Counted from the stretch's first letter, positions 1-8,735 are shown. The stretch: DNA of 64,000 nucleotides from JACCTU01 sp963809175 (GCA_963809175.1 CAWEIK010000001.1:1364001-1428000); one strand, 5' to 3'. Notes: generated by a model from the sequence alone, not told the origin. Program-made: numbers and translations.

Positions 1-530
1 ACGAGATCGGCGGCGCGACGCTCGGGATCGTCGGCCTCGGCCGAATCGGCAGCGCGGTCGCGACGCGCGCGCGGGCGTTCGGGATGAACGTGCTCCACAC
101 GCGCCGCGAGGACGACGGGAGCCCCGACCGCCGCGAGCTCGACGACCTGCTTCGCGAGTCCGACGTCGTCACGCTCCACGTGCCGCTGACCGACGAGACG
201 CACGGGCTGCTCGACGCGCGGCGGCTCGCGCTGCTCCGGGACGGTGCGTGCCTGATCAACACCGCGCGCGGCGCGATCGTCGACGAGGACGCCCTCGTCG
301 CCGAGCTCGCCTCCGGCCGTCTGCGCGCAGGCCTCGACGTCTTCGTGCACGAGCCCAACGTGCCGAAGGCGCTCCTCGACCTGCCGAACGTCGTTCTCTC
401 CCCACACGTGGGGAGCGCGACGCGTGCGACGCGTGAGGCAGCCACCGCTGAGCTCGTCGCGAACATCCTCGCCGCGCTCGAGCGAAGACCGCTGCCGAAT
501 CCTGTTCCCGGCTCGGCTACCGTGTCGTGA
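1..530 (+). CDS. D-2-hydroxyacid dehydrogenase, 3' part (5' end outside window)
   Basis: The reading frame is open from base 3 and has no start inside the window, so this is the C-terminal part of a D-isomer-specific 2-hydroxyacid dehydrogenase, an NAD(P)-dependent 2-keto-acid/2-hydroxy-acid reductase. The Rossmann glycine motif GLGRIG appears at once. It is followed by the family's catalytic residues: Arg in NTARGAIVDE, Glu in VHEPN and His in SPHVGSAT. The protein ends with the usual short helix after the His. Substrate (glyoxylate/hydroxypyruvate, phosphoglycerate or another) cannot be decided because the substrate-binding N-terminus is missing. It ends 2 bases before tRNA-Arg on the same strand, so the two may be co-transcribed. 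Confidence 0.9.
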   Translation, partial: EIGGATLGIVGLGRIGSAVATRARAFGMNVLHTRREDDGSPDRRELDDLLRESDVVTLHVPLTDETHGLLDARRLALLRDGACLINTARGAIVDEDALVAELASGRLRAGLDVFVHEPNVPKALLDLPNVVLSPHVGSATRATREAATAELVANILAALERRPLPNPVPGSATVS

Positions 531-531
531 A

Positions 532-603
532 GGCCCCGTAGCTCAGTGGATAGAGCGGCAGACTTCGAATCTGCGCGCGGTGGTTCGACTCCACCCGGGG
601 CCA
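532..603 (+). tRNA. tRNA-Arg (anticodon TCG)
   Basis: A full cloverleaf can be drawn. The 7-bp acceptor stem GGCCCCG/CGGGGCC carries discriminator A. The D arm closes with GCTC/GAGC, the anticodon loop is CTTCGAA on a perfect 5-bp stem, and the T stem is GGTGG/CCACC with a TTCGA loop. The anticodon TCG reads CGA arginine codons. CCA is not encoded. Confidence 0.95.
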
Positions 604-608
604 TGTAG

Positions 609-637
609 CCGCGGAAAATGCTGCGCATTTTCCGCGG
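609..637. repeat. Perfect 12-bp inverted repeat between two tRNA genes
   Basis: Arms at 609-620 and 626-637 are exact reverse complements around the 5-base loop CTGCG. Each arm has a GC-rich outer part and an AAAATG/CATTTT inner part. It lies 5 bases after tRNA-Arg and 51 bases before tRNA-Leu. No T-run follows, so it is not a textbook intrinsic terminator. It could be an RNA processing hairpin, a REP-like element or a weak terminator. Confidence 0.7.
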
Positions 638-688
638 GGGAGTGCGGCTCCGTCCTCGGATGCGAGCGCTAGCCTCCAGTTGCACCGA

Positions 689-772
689 GCGGGCGTGGCG
701 GAACTGGTAGACGCGACGGGTTTAGGACCCGTTGGGCGAAAGCCCTTGGAGGTTCGAGTCCTCTCGCCCGCA
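689..772 (+). tRNA. tRNA-Leu (anticodon TAG)
   Basis: This class II tRNA has acceptor stem GCGGGCG/CGCCCGC with discriminator A. The anticodon loop TTTAGGA sits on stem ACGGG/CCCGT, and the long variable arm forms a GGGC-GAAA-GCCC hairpin. The T loop is normal. Anticodon TAG reads CTA leucine codons. CCA is not encoded. Confidence 0.95.
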
Positions 773-782
773 TCGGCTGTAA

Positions 783-2477
783 CTAACGAACCGGCAGGAC
801 GAGCTGGAAGCGCGCGCCGTGGGGTTGCGCGGGCTCGTAGATCAGGTCGCCGCGGTGCGCCTGCGCGTACGAGCGGGCGATCGCGAGGCCGAGCCCGGTC
901 CCCGTGCGGGAGCGTGCGCCGGTGCTCCGCGTGAACCGCTCGAACAGGTCGGGCACGAACTCGGGCGGCACGCCTTCGCCGTGATCCTCGACGGTGACGC
1001 GAAAGTGCCGGTCGTTCTTCTCGGCCGAGATCCGAACCGGAGCCGAGCCGTAGCGGCAGGCGTTCACGAGGAGGTTGGAGACGATCCGGTCGAGCGCGTC
1101 GGGGTCGACCTCGGCGACGAGGCGCGAGTCGACGTCGATCTCGACGACGCCCGCTTCCTCGCCGAGCACGGCGGCGACGATCTCCTCGACGCGGGGCCGG
1201 ATCGCGAGCGCGGTCGGCCGGATGTCGACGGCGTCGGCCTCGAGCCTCGAGAGGTCGAGCAGCTGCTCGACGAGCGCCTTCATCCGCGTCGTCTGTCCCC
1301 GCAGCACGGACTCGAGCTCGTCGACCTGGCCGATCGTCAACTGGTCGCGGCGGGCGTGGATCGTCTCGACCAGACCATGGATCGTCGCGACCGGCGTTCG
1401 CAGCTCGTGGGCGGCCAGTGCGACGAAGTTCGTCTTGACCTCGTCGGCCCGCTCGAGCGTTTCGCGCAGCTCGCGTTCGTGCGCGAACAGCCGCGCGCGA
1501 TCGAGTGCCAGCGCGGTCAGTGCGGCGAGTGTCCGGACCAGCGCGAGCTCCTCGGCGCCGAAGAAGGGCGTGTACGTGCTCGTCCAGAGCTTGACCTCTC
1601 CCGCGGGGCTGTCGACCGCGACGATCCGGTGGGCAACGTCGTTGCCGTCGCCGTAGGCACCGAGCAGCTCGCCCTCGCGATTGCGGAGCTCGACCGCGCG
1701 GGCGCCGACGATCTCGGCCATCGGCGGCAGGACGTGGCCGACGACCTCGCCTCGAGACGTCGCGCCCATCAGCTCGGCGATCGCTCCCTGGAGACGGGTC
1801 GTCTCGGGACGACGCCAAGCCGTGCGGAGGATCGCCGGAGGCGCCAGGCCCACCAGGAACAGCAGCGCGCTCACGCTGGACAGGAGCCCCGAGGCCAGCG
1901 AGGCGACCGAGTCTTCGGATCCTTCGCCGACGCTGATCAGGAGCGCGAGCGTGATCGTCGCGGCTGCGACCGCGAGCAACCGCATGCGCTTGCGCGGAAC
2001 GCTCGCCTCGCCCCGCCCCGCCGTCCAGAGGCGGTAGGTCACGACGACCGTCAAGAGCGTCCAGTGGATCGTGAACGCCGCCACGTAGATCGCGAACGAG
2101 GTCGGCCACGCTTCACCTTCGCCCGGGATCTCCGGCAGGACGAACGTCCAGGCGAGGACGACCACCGTGATCCCGCCGACCAGGAGCGACAGCAGCCGGC
2201 CCGGCGGCCTGAAGCTGACGGCGAAGCGGTAGAGGAAGTACGGGAAGAGCACGAGCCCCGCGATCAGGACCTTCAGCGCCAGCTTCTCGCCGGAGGTCGC
2301 CGGGTCCTCGGGGAGGAACCGGCCCGCGTCGATGATCGCCGCCAGCGCGACGAACGCCAGCGCTGCCCAGAGCCCGGCCCACTCGCGATGGCGCCACCAG
2401 AGCCAGACTGCGGCGACGGCGACAGCCGTGTAGAGGCCGAGATTGACGTACTGGAGGATCTCGACGACGTCGTTCAG
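783..2477 (-). CDS. Membrane sensor histidine kinase (orphan)
   Basis: The N-terminal ~230 residues form about seven hydrophobic segments. They are followed by a GAF-like linker, a coiled coil, a HisKA domain with the H-box AAHELRTPVATIHG, and an HATPase_c domain with N box (SNLLVNACRYG), G1 box (DHGEGVP), F box and G2 box (GTGLGLAIA). It should autophosphorylate the H-box His and act at the cytoplasmic membrane. No response regulator gene is nearby. The chosen start is CTG, because AAGGAG lies 6 bases upstream and no ATG/GTG/TTG occurs before the first membrane helix; this start is inferred. It is divergent from tig across 138 bases. The ligand is unknown. Confidence 0.88.
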   Translation of the reverse strand: MNDVVEILQYVNLGLYTAVAVAAVWLWWRHREWAGLWAALAFVALAAIIDAGRFLPEDPATSGEKLALKVLIAGLVLFPYFLYRFAVSFRPPGRLLSLLVGGITVVVLAWTFVLPEIPGEGEAWPTSFAIYVAAFTIHWTLLTVVVTYRLWTAGRGEASVPRKRMRLLAVAAATITLALLISVGEGSEDSVASLASGLLSSVSALLFLVGLAPPAILRTAWRRPETTRLQGAIAELMGATSRGEVVGHVLPPMAEIVGARAVELRNREGELLGAYGDGNDVAHRIVAVDSPAGEVKLWTSTYTPFFGAEELALVRTLAALTALALDRARLFAHERELRETLERADEVKTNFVALAAHELRTPVATIHGLVETIHARRDQLTIGQVDELESVLRGQTTRMKALVEQLLDLSRLEADAVDIRPTALAIRPRVEEIVAAVLGEEAGVVEIDVDSRLVAEVDPDALDRIVSNLLVNACRYGSAPVRISAEKNDRHFRVTVEDHGEGVPPEFVPDLFERFTRSTGARSRTGTGLGLAIARSYAQAHRGDLIYEPAQPHGARFQLVLPVR

Positions 2478-2615
2478 GACGCGCTCCTTGTCGGCTCGTG
2501 AGCTTACGGACTGTGCAGGCCGGGTGCGTCCGCCGGGACCCGTCCGGCGACGTGTTCGAGGCCCGCGGGCAGACCCATCCCGCCCAGCTCGAAAGCCGTC
2601 CGGCACAATGCCCGG

Positions 2616-3968
2616 ATGGAGCCCCAGCTCGAGGAGCTGCCCGACAACCGCGTGCGGCTCACGGTGGACGTGCCGCGGGCGCAGTTGGAGCACGCGGTCG
2701 AGCACGCGGCCTCGGACCTGGCAGAGAACGTCAAGATCCCCGGCTTCCGCCAGGGGAAGGTGCCGATGCCCGTGCTCCTCGCCCGCGTCGGCCGCGAGCG
2801 GCTGCACAGCGAGGCCGTCGAGAGCCACATCGGCGGCTGGTTCATGAACGCGGCCGCGCGCTCCCGGATCCGTCCCGTGGAGCAGCCCGAGTACGACTAC
2901 GAGCTGCCGGAGACCCCCGAGGAGGACTGGCGCTTCACGGCGACCGTCTCCGTCCAGCCGAAGCCGGAGCCGGCCGACTGGACGCAGCTCGAGGTGCCGA
3001 CGCCGGAGGCCGAGGTCCCCGAGGAGCTCGTCGAGCACGAGCTGAACGTCCTCCGCAGCTCGGTTGCGGAGCTGACCCCGGTGGAAGGACGTCCGGCCCA
3101 GCCGGGCGACGCCGTGGTCGTCGACCTCGTCGTCGAGGGCCAGGAGCCGCAGCGCGACTACGTCGTCGAGCTCGGTGCGGGCCGCCTCGTCCCCGAGCTC
3201 GAGCGCGCGCTCGTCGGGATGTCGTCCGGCGAGACCCACGAGGTGCGCTTCGAGCGCTCCGAGGACGAGGCCGGAACGGTGGAGCTCACCGTCAAGGAGA
3301 TCAAGGAAAAGGTGCTGCCGCCGCTCGACGACGAGCTGGCGCGCGCCGCGAGCGAGTTCGACACGCTCGACCAGCTTCGCGCGGACATCGTGTCCCGCCT
3401 CCGCGAGCAGATCGACGAGGAGATCGAGGGCGCGGTCCGCGCTGCCGCCGTCGACCAGCTCGTCGAGGCGACCGGCGTGCAGGCGGGCGGCCCGCTCGTC
3501 GACGCCCGGGCTCGCACGCTCCTGAACAACCTCGCGCGCTCGCTCGCCGCACGCGGCATCAGCCTCGACACCTACGTGTCGCTGTCCGGCGTCTCGCCCG
3601 AGCAGCTCACCGAGCAGATCCAGCTGGAGGCCGCCCAGTCCGTCGCTCGCGAGCTCGTGCTCGAAGGCGTCGCCGACCAGCTCGGGATCGACGTGCCCGA
3701 CGAGGAGGTCGAGGCGCTCGTCCGCGACGAGGCCCAGGCGGCTGGTGACGATCCGGACGAGCTCCTCCAGCGGCTACGTGATGCAGGCACGTTCGAGGAC
3801 CTCCGCGAAGACATTCGCCTGCGGGCGGCACTCGACCGCGTGGCGGCCGAGGTCAAGCGGATCCCGGTCGAGCTGGCCGAGGCCCGCGAAGCGATCTGGA
3901 CCCCAGAGAAGGAAAAACCCGAGACGCCGACAAAGTTGTGGACCCCCGGCACCAAGGAGAACGCATGA
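2616..3968 (+). CDS. tig: Trigger factor, ribosome-associated chaperone/prolyl isomerase
   Basis: The 450-residue protein has the full trigger-factor layout. An N-terminal ribosome-binding domain carries the signature GFRQGK at residues 43-48. An FKBP-type PPIase domain spans about 155-240, and a long helical C-terminal chaperone domain reaches about 425, followed by a short charged/Pro tail. It binds at the ribosome exit near uL23 and shields nascent chains. Its stop overlaps the clpP start by four bases (ATGA), so tig and clpP are translationally coupled. A weak box (CACAAT) 6 bases before the ATG is compatible with a leaderless mRNA. Confidence 0.97.
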   Translation: MEPQLEELPDNRVRLTVDVPRAQLEHAVEHAASDLAENVKIPGFRQGKVPMPVLLARVGRERLHSEAVESHIGGWFMNAAARSRIRPVEQPEYDYELPETPEEDWRFTATVSVQPKPEPADWTQLEVPTPEAEVPEELVEHELNVLRSSVAELTPVEGRPAQPGDAVVVDLVVEGQEPQRDYVVELGAGRLVPELERALVGMSSGETHEVRFERSEDEAGTVELTVKEIKEKVLPPLDDELARAASEFDTLDQLRADIVSRLREQIDEEIEGAVRAAAVDQLVEATGVQAGGPLVDARARTLLNNLARSLAARGISLDTYVSLSGVSPEQLTEQIQLEAAQSVARELVLEGVADQLGIDVPDEEVEALVRDEAQAAGDDPDELLQRLRDAGTFEDLREDIRLRAALDRVAAEVKRIPVELAEAREAIWTPEKEKPETPTKLWTPGTKENA

Positions 3969-4576
3969 GCCCGCTTGTCCCCATGGTCATCGAGCAGACG
4001 TCGCGCGGCGAACGCGCCTTCGACATCTACTCGCGACTGCTCAACGAACGAATCATCTTCCTCGGCACGCCGGTGGACGACCAGATCGCGAACCTGATCG
4101 TCGCGCAGCTGCTCCACCTCGAGTCCGAGGATCCCGACAAGGACATCTCGATCTACATCAACTCGCCGGGCGGCGTCGTGTACGCCGGGCTCGCGATCTA
4201 CGACACGATGCAGTTCATCAAGCCCAACGTGCAGACGATCTGCGTCGGGATGGCGATGTCGATGGGCGCCGTGATCCTCGCCGGCGGAACGCCCGGCAAG
4301 CGCCTGGCGCTCCCGCACTCGAAGATCCTGATCCACCAGGGCTCGGCCGGCTTCCACGGTCAGCCCACGGACATCGAGATCCAGGCGCGCGAGGTGATCA
4401 GCCTCAAGCGGCTGATGGAGGAGATCATGTCCCAGCACACCGGTCAGCCGCTTGAGAAGATCGCGAAGGACATGGACCGCGACTACTACATGACCGCCGA
4501 GGAGGCCAAGGAGTACGGCGTGATCGACACCGTCGTCTCCAGCCGCGATCCGATTACCAGGGCCGCGGCGGCCTAG
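3965..4576 (+). CDS. clpP: ATP-dependent Clp protease proteolytic subunit
   Basis: This 203-residue serine peptidase has the expected triad: Ser99 in MAMSMGA, His124 in LIHQG and Asp173 in DRDYYM. It forms the tetradecameric barrel that degrades substrates unfolded by ClpX. The ATG at 3965 is preferred over the upstream in-frame GTG (3938). AAGGAG lies 5 bases upstream of it, it overlaps the tig stop as ATGA, and the encoded start matches the family. Only one clpP copy is in the window, whereas many actinobacteria have two in tandem. Confidence 0.97.
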   Translation: MSPLVPMVIEQTSRGERAFDIYSRLLNERIIFLGTPVDDQIANLIVAQLLHLESEDPDKDISIYINSPGGVVYAGLAIYDTMQFIKPNVQTICVGMAMSMGAVILAGGTPGKRLALPHSKILIHQGSAGFHGQPTDIEIQAREVISLKRLMEEIMSQHTGQPLEKIAKDMDRDYYMTAEEAKEYGVIDTVVSSRDPITRAAAA

Positions 4577-4610
4577 GCAAACCGTGGTTTTCGCGCTACA
4601 AGGAGAGACG

Positions 4611-4688
4611 ATGCCCGAGCGGCGGCCCCAGATCACTCGTTCGAGGGAGACGAGCCGGAAGCGATTCCGGGTACTAGTGTCGGCCTGA
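4611..4688 (+). CDS. 25-residue Arg-rich leader peptide coupled to clpX
   Basis: A 26-codon frame starts with ATG five bases after a strong AAGGAG (4600-4605) and ends with a TGA whose last base is the A of the clpX ATG (TGATG). The peptide begins MPERRPQITR. It contains 8 Arg and 1 Lys in 25 residues and has no hydrophobic segment. clpX itself has no Shine-Dalgarno sequence directly before its ATG, so ribosomes probably reach clpX by re-initiation from this frame. No homologue is known to me. A cis-acting role in clpX translation is inferred from the layout alone. Confidence 0.6.
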   Translation: MPERRPQITRSRETSRKRFRVLVSA

Positions 4689-5974
4689 TGGCGCGCGCGA
4701 GCGAAGGAAACGAGCAGCTTCTCTGCAGCTTCTGCGGCAAGTCGCAGCGGCAGGTCAAGAAGCTGATCGCAGGCCCCGGGGTCTACATCTGCGACGAGTG
4801 CATCGATCTCTGCAACGAGATCATCGACGAGGAGCTGACGACTCCCACCCAACTCGACCTCGACAACCTGCCGCGCCCGCGCGACATCTACGTGGTGCTG
4901 AACGACTACGTCGTCTCGCAGGAAGAGGCGAAGCGCACGCTCGCGGTGGCGGTCTACAACCACTACAAGCGCGTGCAGATGGGCACCGAGGACGGCGAGG
5001 TCGAGCTCCAGAAGTCGAACATCCTGCTGCTCGGGCCGACCGGGTGCGGCAAGACGCTCCTCGCGCAGACGCTCGCGCGGATCCTCAACGTTCCCTTCGC
5101 GATCGCCGACGCGACCGCGCTCACCGAGGCGGGCTACGTCGGGGAGGACGTCGAGAACATCCTCCTGAAGCTGATCCAGGCGGCGGACTTCGACATCAAG
5201 AAGGCCGAGACCGGGATCATCTACATCGACGAGGTCGACAAGATCGCGCGCAAGGCGGACAACCCGTCGATCACACGCGACGTGTCGGGCGAGGGCGTGC
5301 AGCAGGCGCTGTTGAAGATCCTCGAGGGGACGGTCGCCTCAGTGCCGCCGCAGGGCGGGCGCAAGCACCCGCACCAGGAGTTCCTCTCGATCGACACGAC
5401 GAACATCCTCTTCATCTGCGGCGGCGCGTTCGCCGGCCTCGACAAGATCATCGCGAAGCGGATCGGCAAGAACGCAGTCGGTTTCGGCGCGGACATCCGC
5501 TCGAAGCACGACTCCGAGAAGAGCGAGCTGCTGTCGGGCGTGATGCCGGAGGACCTGCTGTCGTTCGGCCTGATCCCCGAGTTCATCGGCCGGCTCCCGG
5601 TCGTCTCCGCGGTGCACCAGCTCCAGCGCGAAGACCTCGTGCAGATCCTGATGGAGCCGAAGAACGCGCTCACGAAGCAGTACCAGCGCTTCTTCGGCTA
5701 CGACAACATCGAGCTCGTCTTCACCGAAGACTCGCTCTGGGAGATCGCCGACAAGGCGCTCGTGCGCGAGACCGGCGCACGCGGCCTCCGGTCGATCATC
5801 GAAGCGGCGCTGCTCGACGTGATGTTCGAGCTCCCCTCGCGCAAGGACGTCTCCAAGTGCGTGATCACCAAGGAGACGATCGCGAACGGGATTCGCCCGA
5901 CGCTCGTGACGAGCGCCGGCGGCGACGCCGAGGAAGAGGCAGACGAGCCTCTCCTCGCCGAAGAGTCCGCCTAA
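4688..5974 (+). CDS. clpX: ClpX, AAA+ unfoldase of the ClpXP protease
   Basis: The 428-residue length is normal for ClpX. The N-terminal zinc-binding domain has Cys13, Cys16, Cys35 and Cys38 (CSFC...CDEC). The AAA+ module has Walker A GPTGCGKT (~116-123), pore loop GYVG, Walker B with IYIDEVDK, and the sensor region RDVSGEGVQQALL. A C-terminal small AAA domain with ARGLRSIIE follows. It unfolds tagged substrates and feeds ClpP. It lies 111 bases after clpP, and its start is coupled to the leader peptide. Confidence 0.98.
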   Translation: MARASEGNEQLLCSFCGKSQRQVKKLIAGPGVYICDECIDLCNEIIDEELTTPTQLDLDNLPRPRDIYVVLNDYVVSQEEAKRTLAVAVYNHYKRVQMGTEDGEVELQKSNILLLGPTGCGKTLLAQTLARILNVPFAIADATALTEAGYVGEDVENILLKLIQAADFDIKKAETGIIYIDEVDKIARKADNPSITRDVSGEGVQQALLKILEGTVASVPPQGGRKHPHQEFLSIDTTNILFICGGAFAGLDKIIAKRIGKNAVGFGADIRSKHDSEKSELLSGVMPEDLLSFGLIPEFIGRLPVVSAVHQLQREDLVQILMEPKNALTKQYQRFFGYDNIELVFTEDSLWEIADKALVRETGARGLRSIIEAALLDVMFELPSRKDVSKCVITKETIANGIRPTLVTSAGGDAEEEADEPLLAEESA

Positions 5975-5993
5975 GCCCGGCGCGCACCTGCTC

Positions 5994-5999
5994 TAGACT
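5994..5999 (+). promoter_or_regulatory. Putative -10 box (TAGACT) for a leaderless start
   Basis: TAGACT ends 8 bases before the GTG start at 6008, and no Shine-Dalgarno sequence lies between. The spacing fits a leaderless transcript. No clear -35 box was recognised. Confidence 0.5.
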
Positions 6000-6007
6000 C
6001 GTCCGCC

Positions 6008-7130
6008 GTGGGCGGCAACGAACTCGTCGTGCGGCAGGTCGATGTGTTCGGAGCGGCGACGGGCCGTGAGGAGATCGAAGCCCTGACGCCGAGTGTCCTC
6101 GGCGGGTGGATGGGCATGGGCCCCCGAGTACGCGAGTTCGAGGCGGAGTTCGGCAAGCGACTCGGCCTGGACTTCGCGATGACGGACAGCGGCTCGAACG
6201 CCCTGCACCTCGCGGTGAGAGCGCTCGAGCTTCCGCCGGGGTCGGAGATCGTGCTTCCGTCCTTCACGTGGGTCGCGTGCGCGAACGCGGTCGTCCTCGC
6301 GGGGCATCGACCGGTCTTTGCCGACGTCGACCTGGCCACCGCGAACGTCGACGCCGAGACGATCGCTCACGCGTCGACCGACCGCACGCGGGCGGTGCTG
6401 GTCGTCCACTACGCAGGGAGGGCGGCAGAGATCGGCGCGATCGTCGACCTCGGCCTGCCCGTGATCGAGGACGCCGCGCACGCAGTGGACTCCACCTACG
6501 ACGGCCGGCTCTGTGGGACGTTCGGGGACGTCGCCGTGTTCAGCTTCGATGCGATCAAGAACGTCGCGACTCCGGACGGCGGCGGCATCGCCTCACGCGA
6601 CGCGGAGGTCATGGCGACGGTGCGCCGGCTGAGGTACTGCGGTGTCGAGGCCAGCGGCTTCGACCGCTCGTCGCGCGGCGGTCGCTGGTGGGAGGTCGAC
6701 TCGATCGAGCCCTTCCCCCGGATGATCCCCAACGACGTCTCCGCGAGCGTGGCGCTCGCGCAGCTGCAGCGGCTGCCTGCCGGCCAGGCAGCCCGTAGGC
6801 GCGTCTGGGAGGCGTATCGGCGCGAGCTCGCGGACGTGACCTGGCTCGACCTGCCCCCGGACGCCGAACGCGGGCGATCGTCACTCGTACTTCACGTTTC
6901 TGGTTCGCGTTCTCGACGGCAGGCGCGACGCGCTCGCCCATGCGCTCCTCGAGCAGGGGATCTACACGTCGCTTCGGTACCAGCCGTTGCATCTCGTGCC
7001 TCCGTTCGACGGCGGTCCCTCGCTGCCGAACTCGGAGCTGCTCGCGGAGCAGGGCCTCAACCTGCCGCTCCATCCTCGGCTGAGCGACGACGACGTCGCG
7101 CGAGTGATCGACGGCGTGCGCGGGTTTTGA
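6008..7130 (+). CDS. DegT/DnrJ/EryC1-type PLP sugar aminotransferase, one frameshift
   Basis: This is a PLP enzyme of the nucleotide-sugar aminotransferase family. It has the cofactor Asp motif (EDAAHA) and the Schiff-base Lys184 in SFDAIKNVATPDGG. The N-terminal part, MGMGPRVREFEAEFG, matches family members that transfer an amino group to keto-sugars. The frame breaks near 6872-6875 (GGG where GG restores the frame). It continues in the next frame with RHSYFTFLVRV and the family's C-terminal active-site loop (GIYTSLRYQPLH), to the TGA at 7128-7130. Removing one base gives 373 residues, normal for the family. The start is GTG after a TAGACT box. Its stop overlaps the PglD-like start (TTGA). 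The break is most likely a sequence error. Confidence 0.85.
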
Positions 7131-7777
7131 GCGCGGCCGAGCGACCCCTCCTGATCTGCGGCACGCGCAGCTTCGCGGAGGAGATCGCCGACGTCGTCTC
7201 GGACACGCCGGGCTTCGCGGTCGCGGGCTTCGTCGAGAACCTCGATCGCAGCCGCTGTGCGGAGCCGCTTCTCGGGCTCCCAGTGCACTGGATCGACGAG
7301 CTCGACGCCTTTGCGTCGACCCACTCCGCCGTCTGCGCCCTCGCGACGACGAAACGGCGGGTGTTCACGCAGCAAGTTGCAGACCGGGGAGTGGCGTTCG
7401 CGACGATCGTTCATCCCACGTCGCGCATCTCGAGGCTCGCCGAACTGGGCGAGGGAACCATCGCGAGCGTCGGGACGATCGTCGCCGCCCATAGCCGTCT
7501 CGGCCGGCACGTCGTGCTGAACCGCGCGGCGCTCGTGGGACACCACACGACCGTCGGCGACCACGTGAGCTTGATGCCGGGGGCAAACGTGGCCGGTAAC
7601 TGCCGCGTCGGCGACGGCGTGTTCGTCGGCATGGGCGCGATCGTGCTCGACAACCTCGAGCTCGGCCCTGATGCAGTCGTAGCCGCCGGTGCCGTCGTCA
7701 CCCGCGACGTTCCGGCGGGTGCGCAGGTCATGGGCGTTCCCGCCCGCGTCGTACCCGGCGTGCACGGCCCGCGCTGA
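7127..7777 (+). CDS. PglD-like sugar O/N-acetyltransferase (left-handed beta-helix)
   Basis: The 216-residue protein has an N-terminal Rossmann-like subdomain (PLLICGTRSFAEEIADV) followed by hexapeptide repeats forming a left-handed beta-helix, and ends with the typical VTRDVPAGAQVMGVPARVV. This is the layout of the PglD/NeuD family, which acetylate UDP-amino-sugars with acetyl-CoA. The start is TTG, overlapping the stop of the aminotransferase. The pairing mirrors PglE-PglD, where an aminated sugar is next N-acetylated. The exact sugar cannot be told, and no dehydratase gene is present here. Confidence 0.85.
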   Translation: MSAAERPLLICGTRSFAEEIADVVSDTPGFAVAGFVENLDRSRCAEPLLGLPVHWIDELDAFASTHSAVCALATTKRRVFTQQVADRGVAFATIVHPTSRISRLAELGEGTIASVGTIVAAHSRLGRHVVLNRAALVGHHTTVGDHVSLMPGANVAGNCRVGDGVFVGMGAIVLDNLELGPDAVVAAGAVVTRDVPAGAQVMGVPARVVPGVHGPR

Positions 7778-7778
7778 C

Positions 7779-8735
7779 GTGCGGATCACGCTTCCTCTGT
7801 GGACGCCCAAGCTTCCGGCCGCCCAGACCCGGCTGAGGGACCGGTTGCGAGACCTCGGGCACGACGTCTCGCTCGTCGACGACCATCAGTTCGTCCCGAG
7901 CGGTGAGGACCTTGTCTGGTTCACCGGCGCCGTCAACTGGTTTCCTCACTCGACTCGCACGCTGCGCGCGACGCCGAGGCCGGAGCGTCCGAGGACGCTG
8001 CTCTGGCAGACGGAGCCGCTCCCGCTTCCGAAGGCCGCGGGTGTTCGCCTCGAGCGGCTGCATGCCCGCGAGCTCGCCAAGATCGTGCTTCGCGATCCGC
8101 GGCGCAGCGACCCACGATCGAACGCTCGCGCGATTCTGCGCCTCCATCGTGACGGCCTGCCGGACGTGCTCGTCGTCTCCACGCGCGAGCGGCAGCAGTT
8201 CCTGGCCGAGCGGGGAATCGCGTCGATCTTCGCGCCGCTCGGCTACGGCGAGTACACGGGCAGGGACTTGGGGCTCACGCGGGACATCGACGTGCTCTTC
8301 CTCGGAGAGCTCGAGATACCGCGACGGAAGCGAATCCTCCGCAGGCTTCGCGCGTCGGGAGTGAACGTCGTCGCGCTCGGCGACTGGAACGATCCCAACC
8401 TGTTCGGGGTCGCGCGCGTCGAGCTGGTCAACCGGGCGAAGATCCTCCTGAACATCCCGCGCCACCCCGGCCTGCTCTCGGGCGGGCGAATGCTCCTCGG
8501 GATGGCCAACAAGGCACTCGTGGTCGCCGAGCCGATCTACGAGCCGGAGCCGTATCGACCCGGCGTCCACTACGTCAGCGCGGAGCTCGCCGAGTTTCCC
8601 GACGTGATCGCCCACTACCTCGCCGAGGACGACGCGCGACGGGCGATCGTCGAAACCGCCTACGAGTTCGTGACGACGGAGCTCACGATGCAGGCCTCGG
8701 TCGAGACCATCCTGCGGGCATGCTTCAGCGAATGA
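7779..8735 (+). CDS. CgeB-like glycosyltransferase
   Basis: The 318-residue protein starts with GTG one base after the previous stop. The C-terminal half carries features of the CgeB/GT-B glycosyltransferase group: DVLFLGELEIPRRKRIL, then AKILLNIPRHPGLLSGGRMLLGMANKALVV, the nucleotide-sugar-binding region, and a final helix region. The N-terminal half is a weakly conserved acceptor domain. With the aminotransferase and acetyltransferase upstream it forms a three-gene amino-sugar transfer module. The acceptor is unknown. The start is GTG, in-frame and translationally adjacent. Confidence 0.72.
   Translation: MRITLPLWTPKLPAAQTRLRDRLRDLGHDVSLVDDHQFVPSGEDLVWFTGAVNWFPHSTRTLRATPRPERPRTLLWQTEPLPLPKAAGVRLERLHARELAKIVLRDPRRSDPRSNARAILRLHRDGLPDVLVVSTRERQQFLAERGIASIFAPLGYGEYTGRDLGLTRDIDVLFLGELEIPRRKRILRRLRASGVNVVALGDWNDPNLFGVARVELVNRAKILLNIPRHPGLLSGGRMLLGMANKALVVAEPIYEPEPYRPGVHYVSAELAEFPDVIAHYLAEDDARRAIVETAYEFVTTELTMQASVETILRACFSE

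Noticed and set aside
7689..7778. Upstream ATG at 7689 as the glycosyltransferase start
   Set aside because: It would overlap the acetyltransferase by almost 90 bases and add Arg/Ser-rich residues foreign to the family. GTG at 7779 follows the stop directly.
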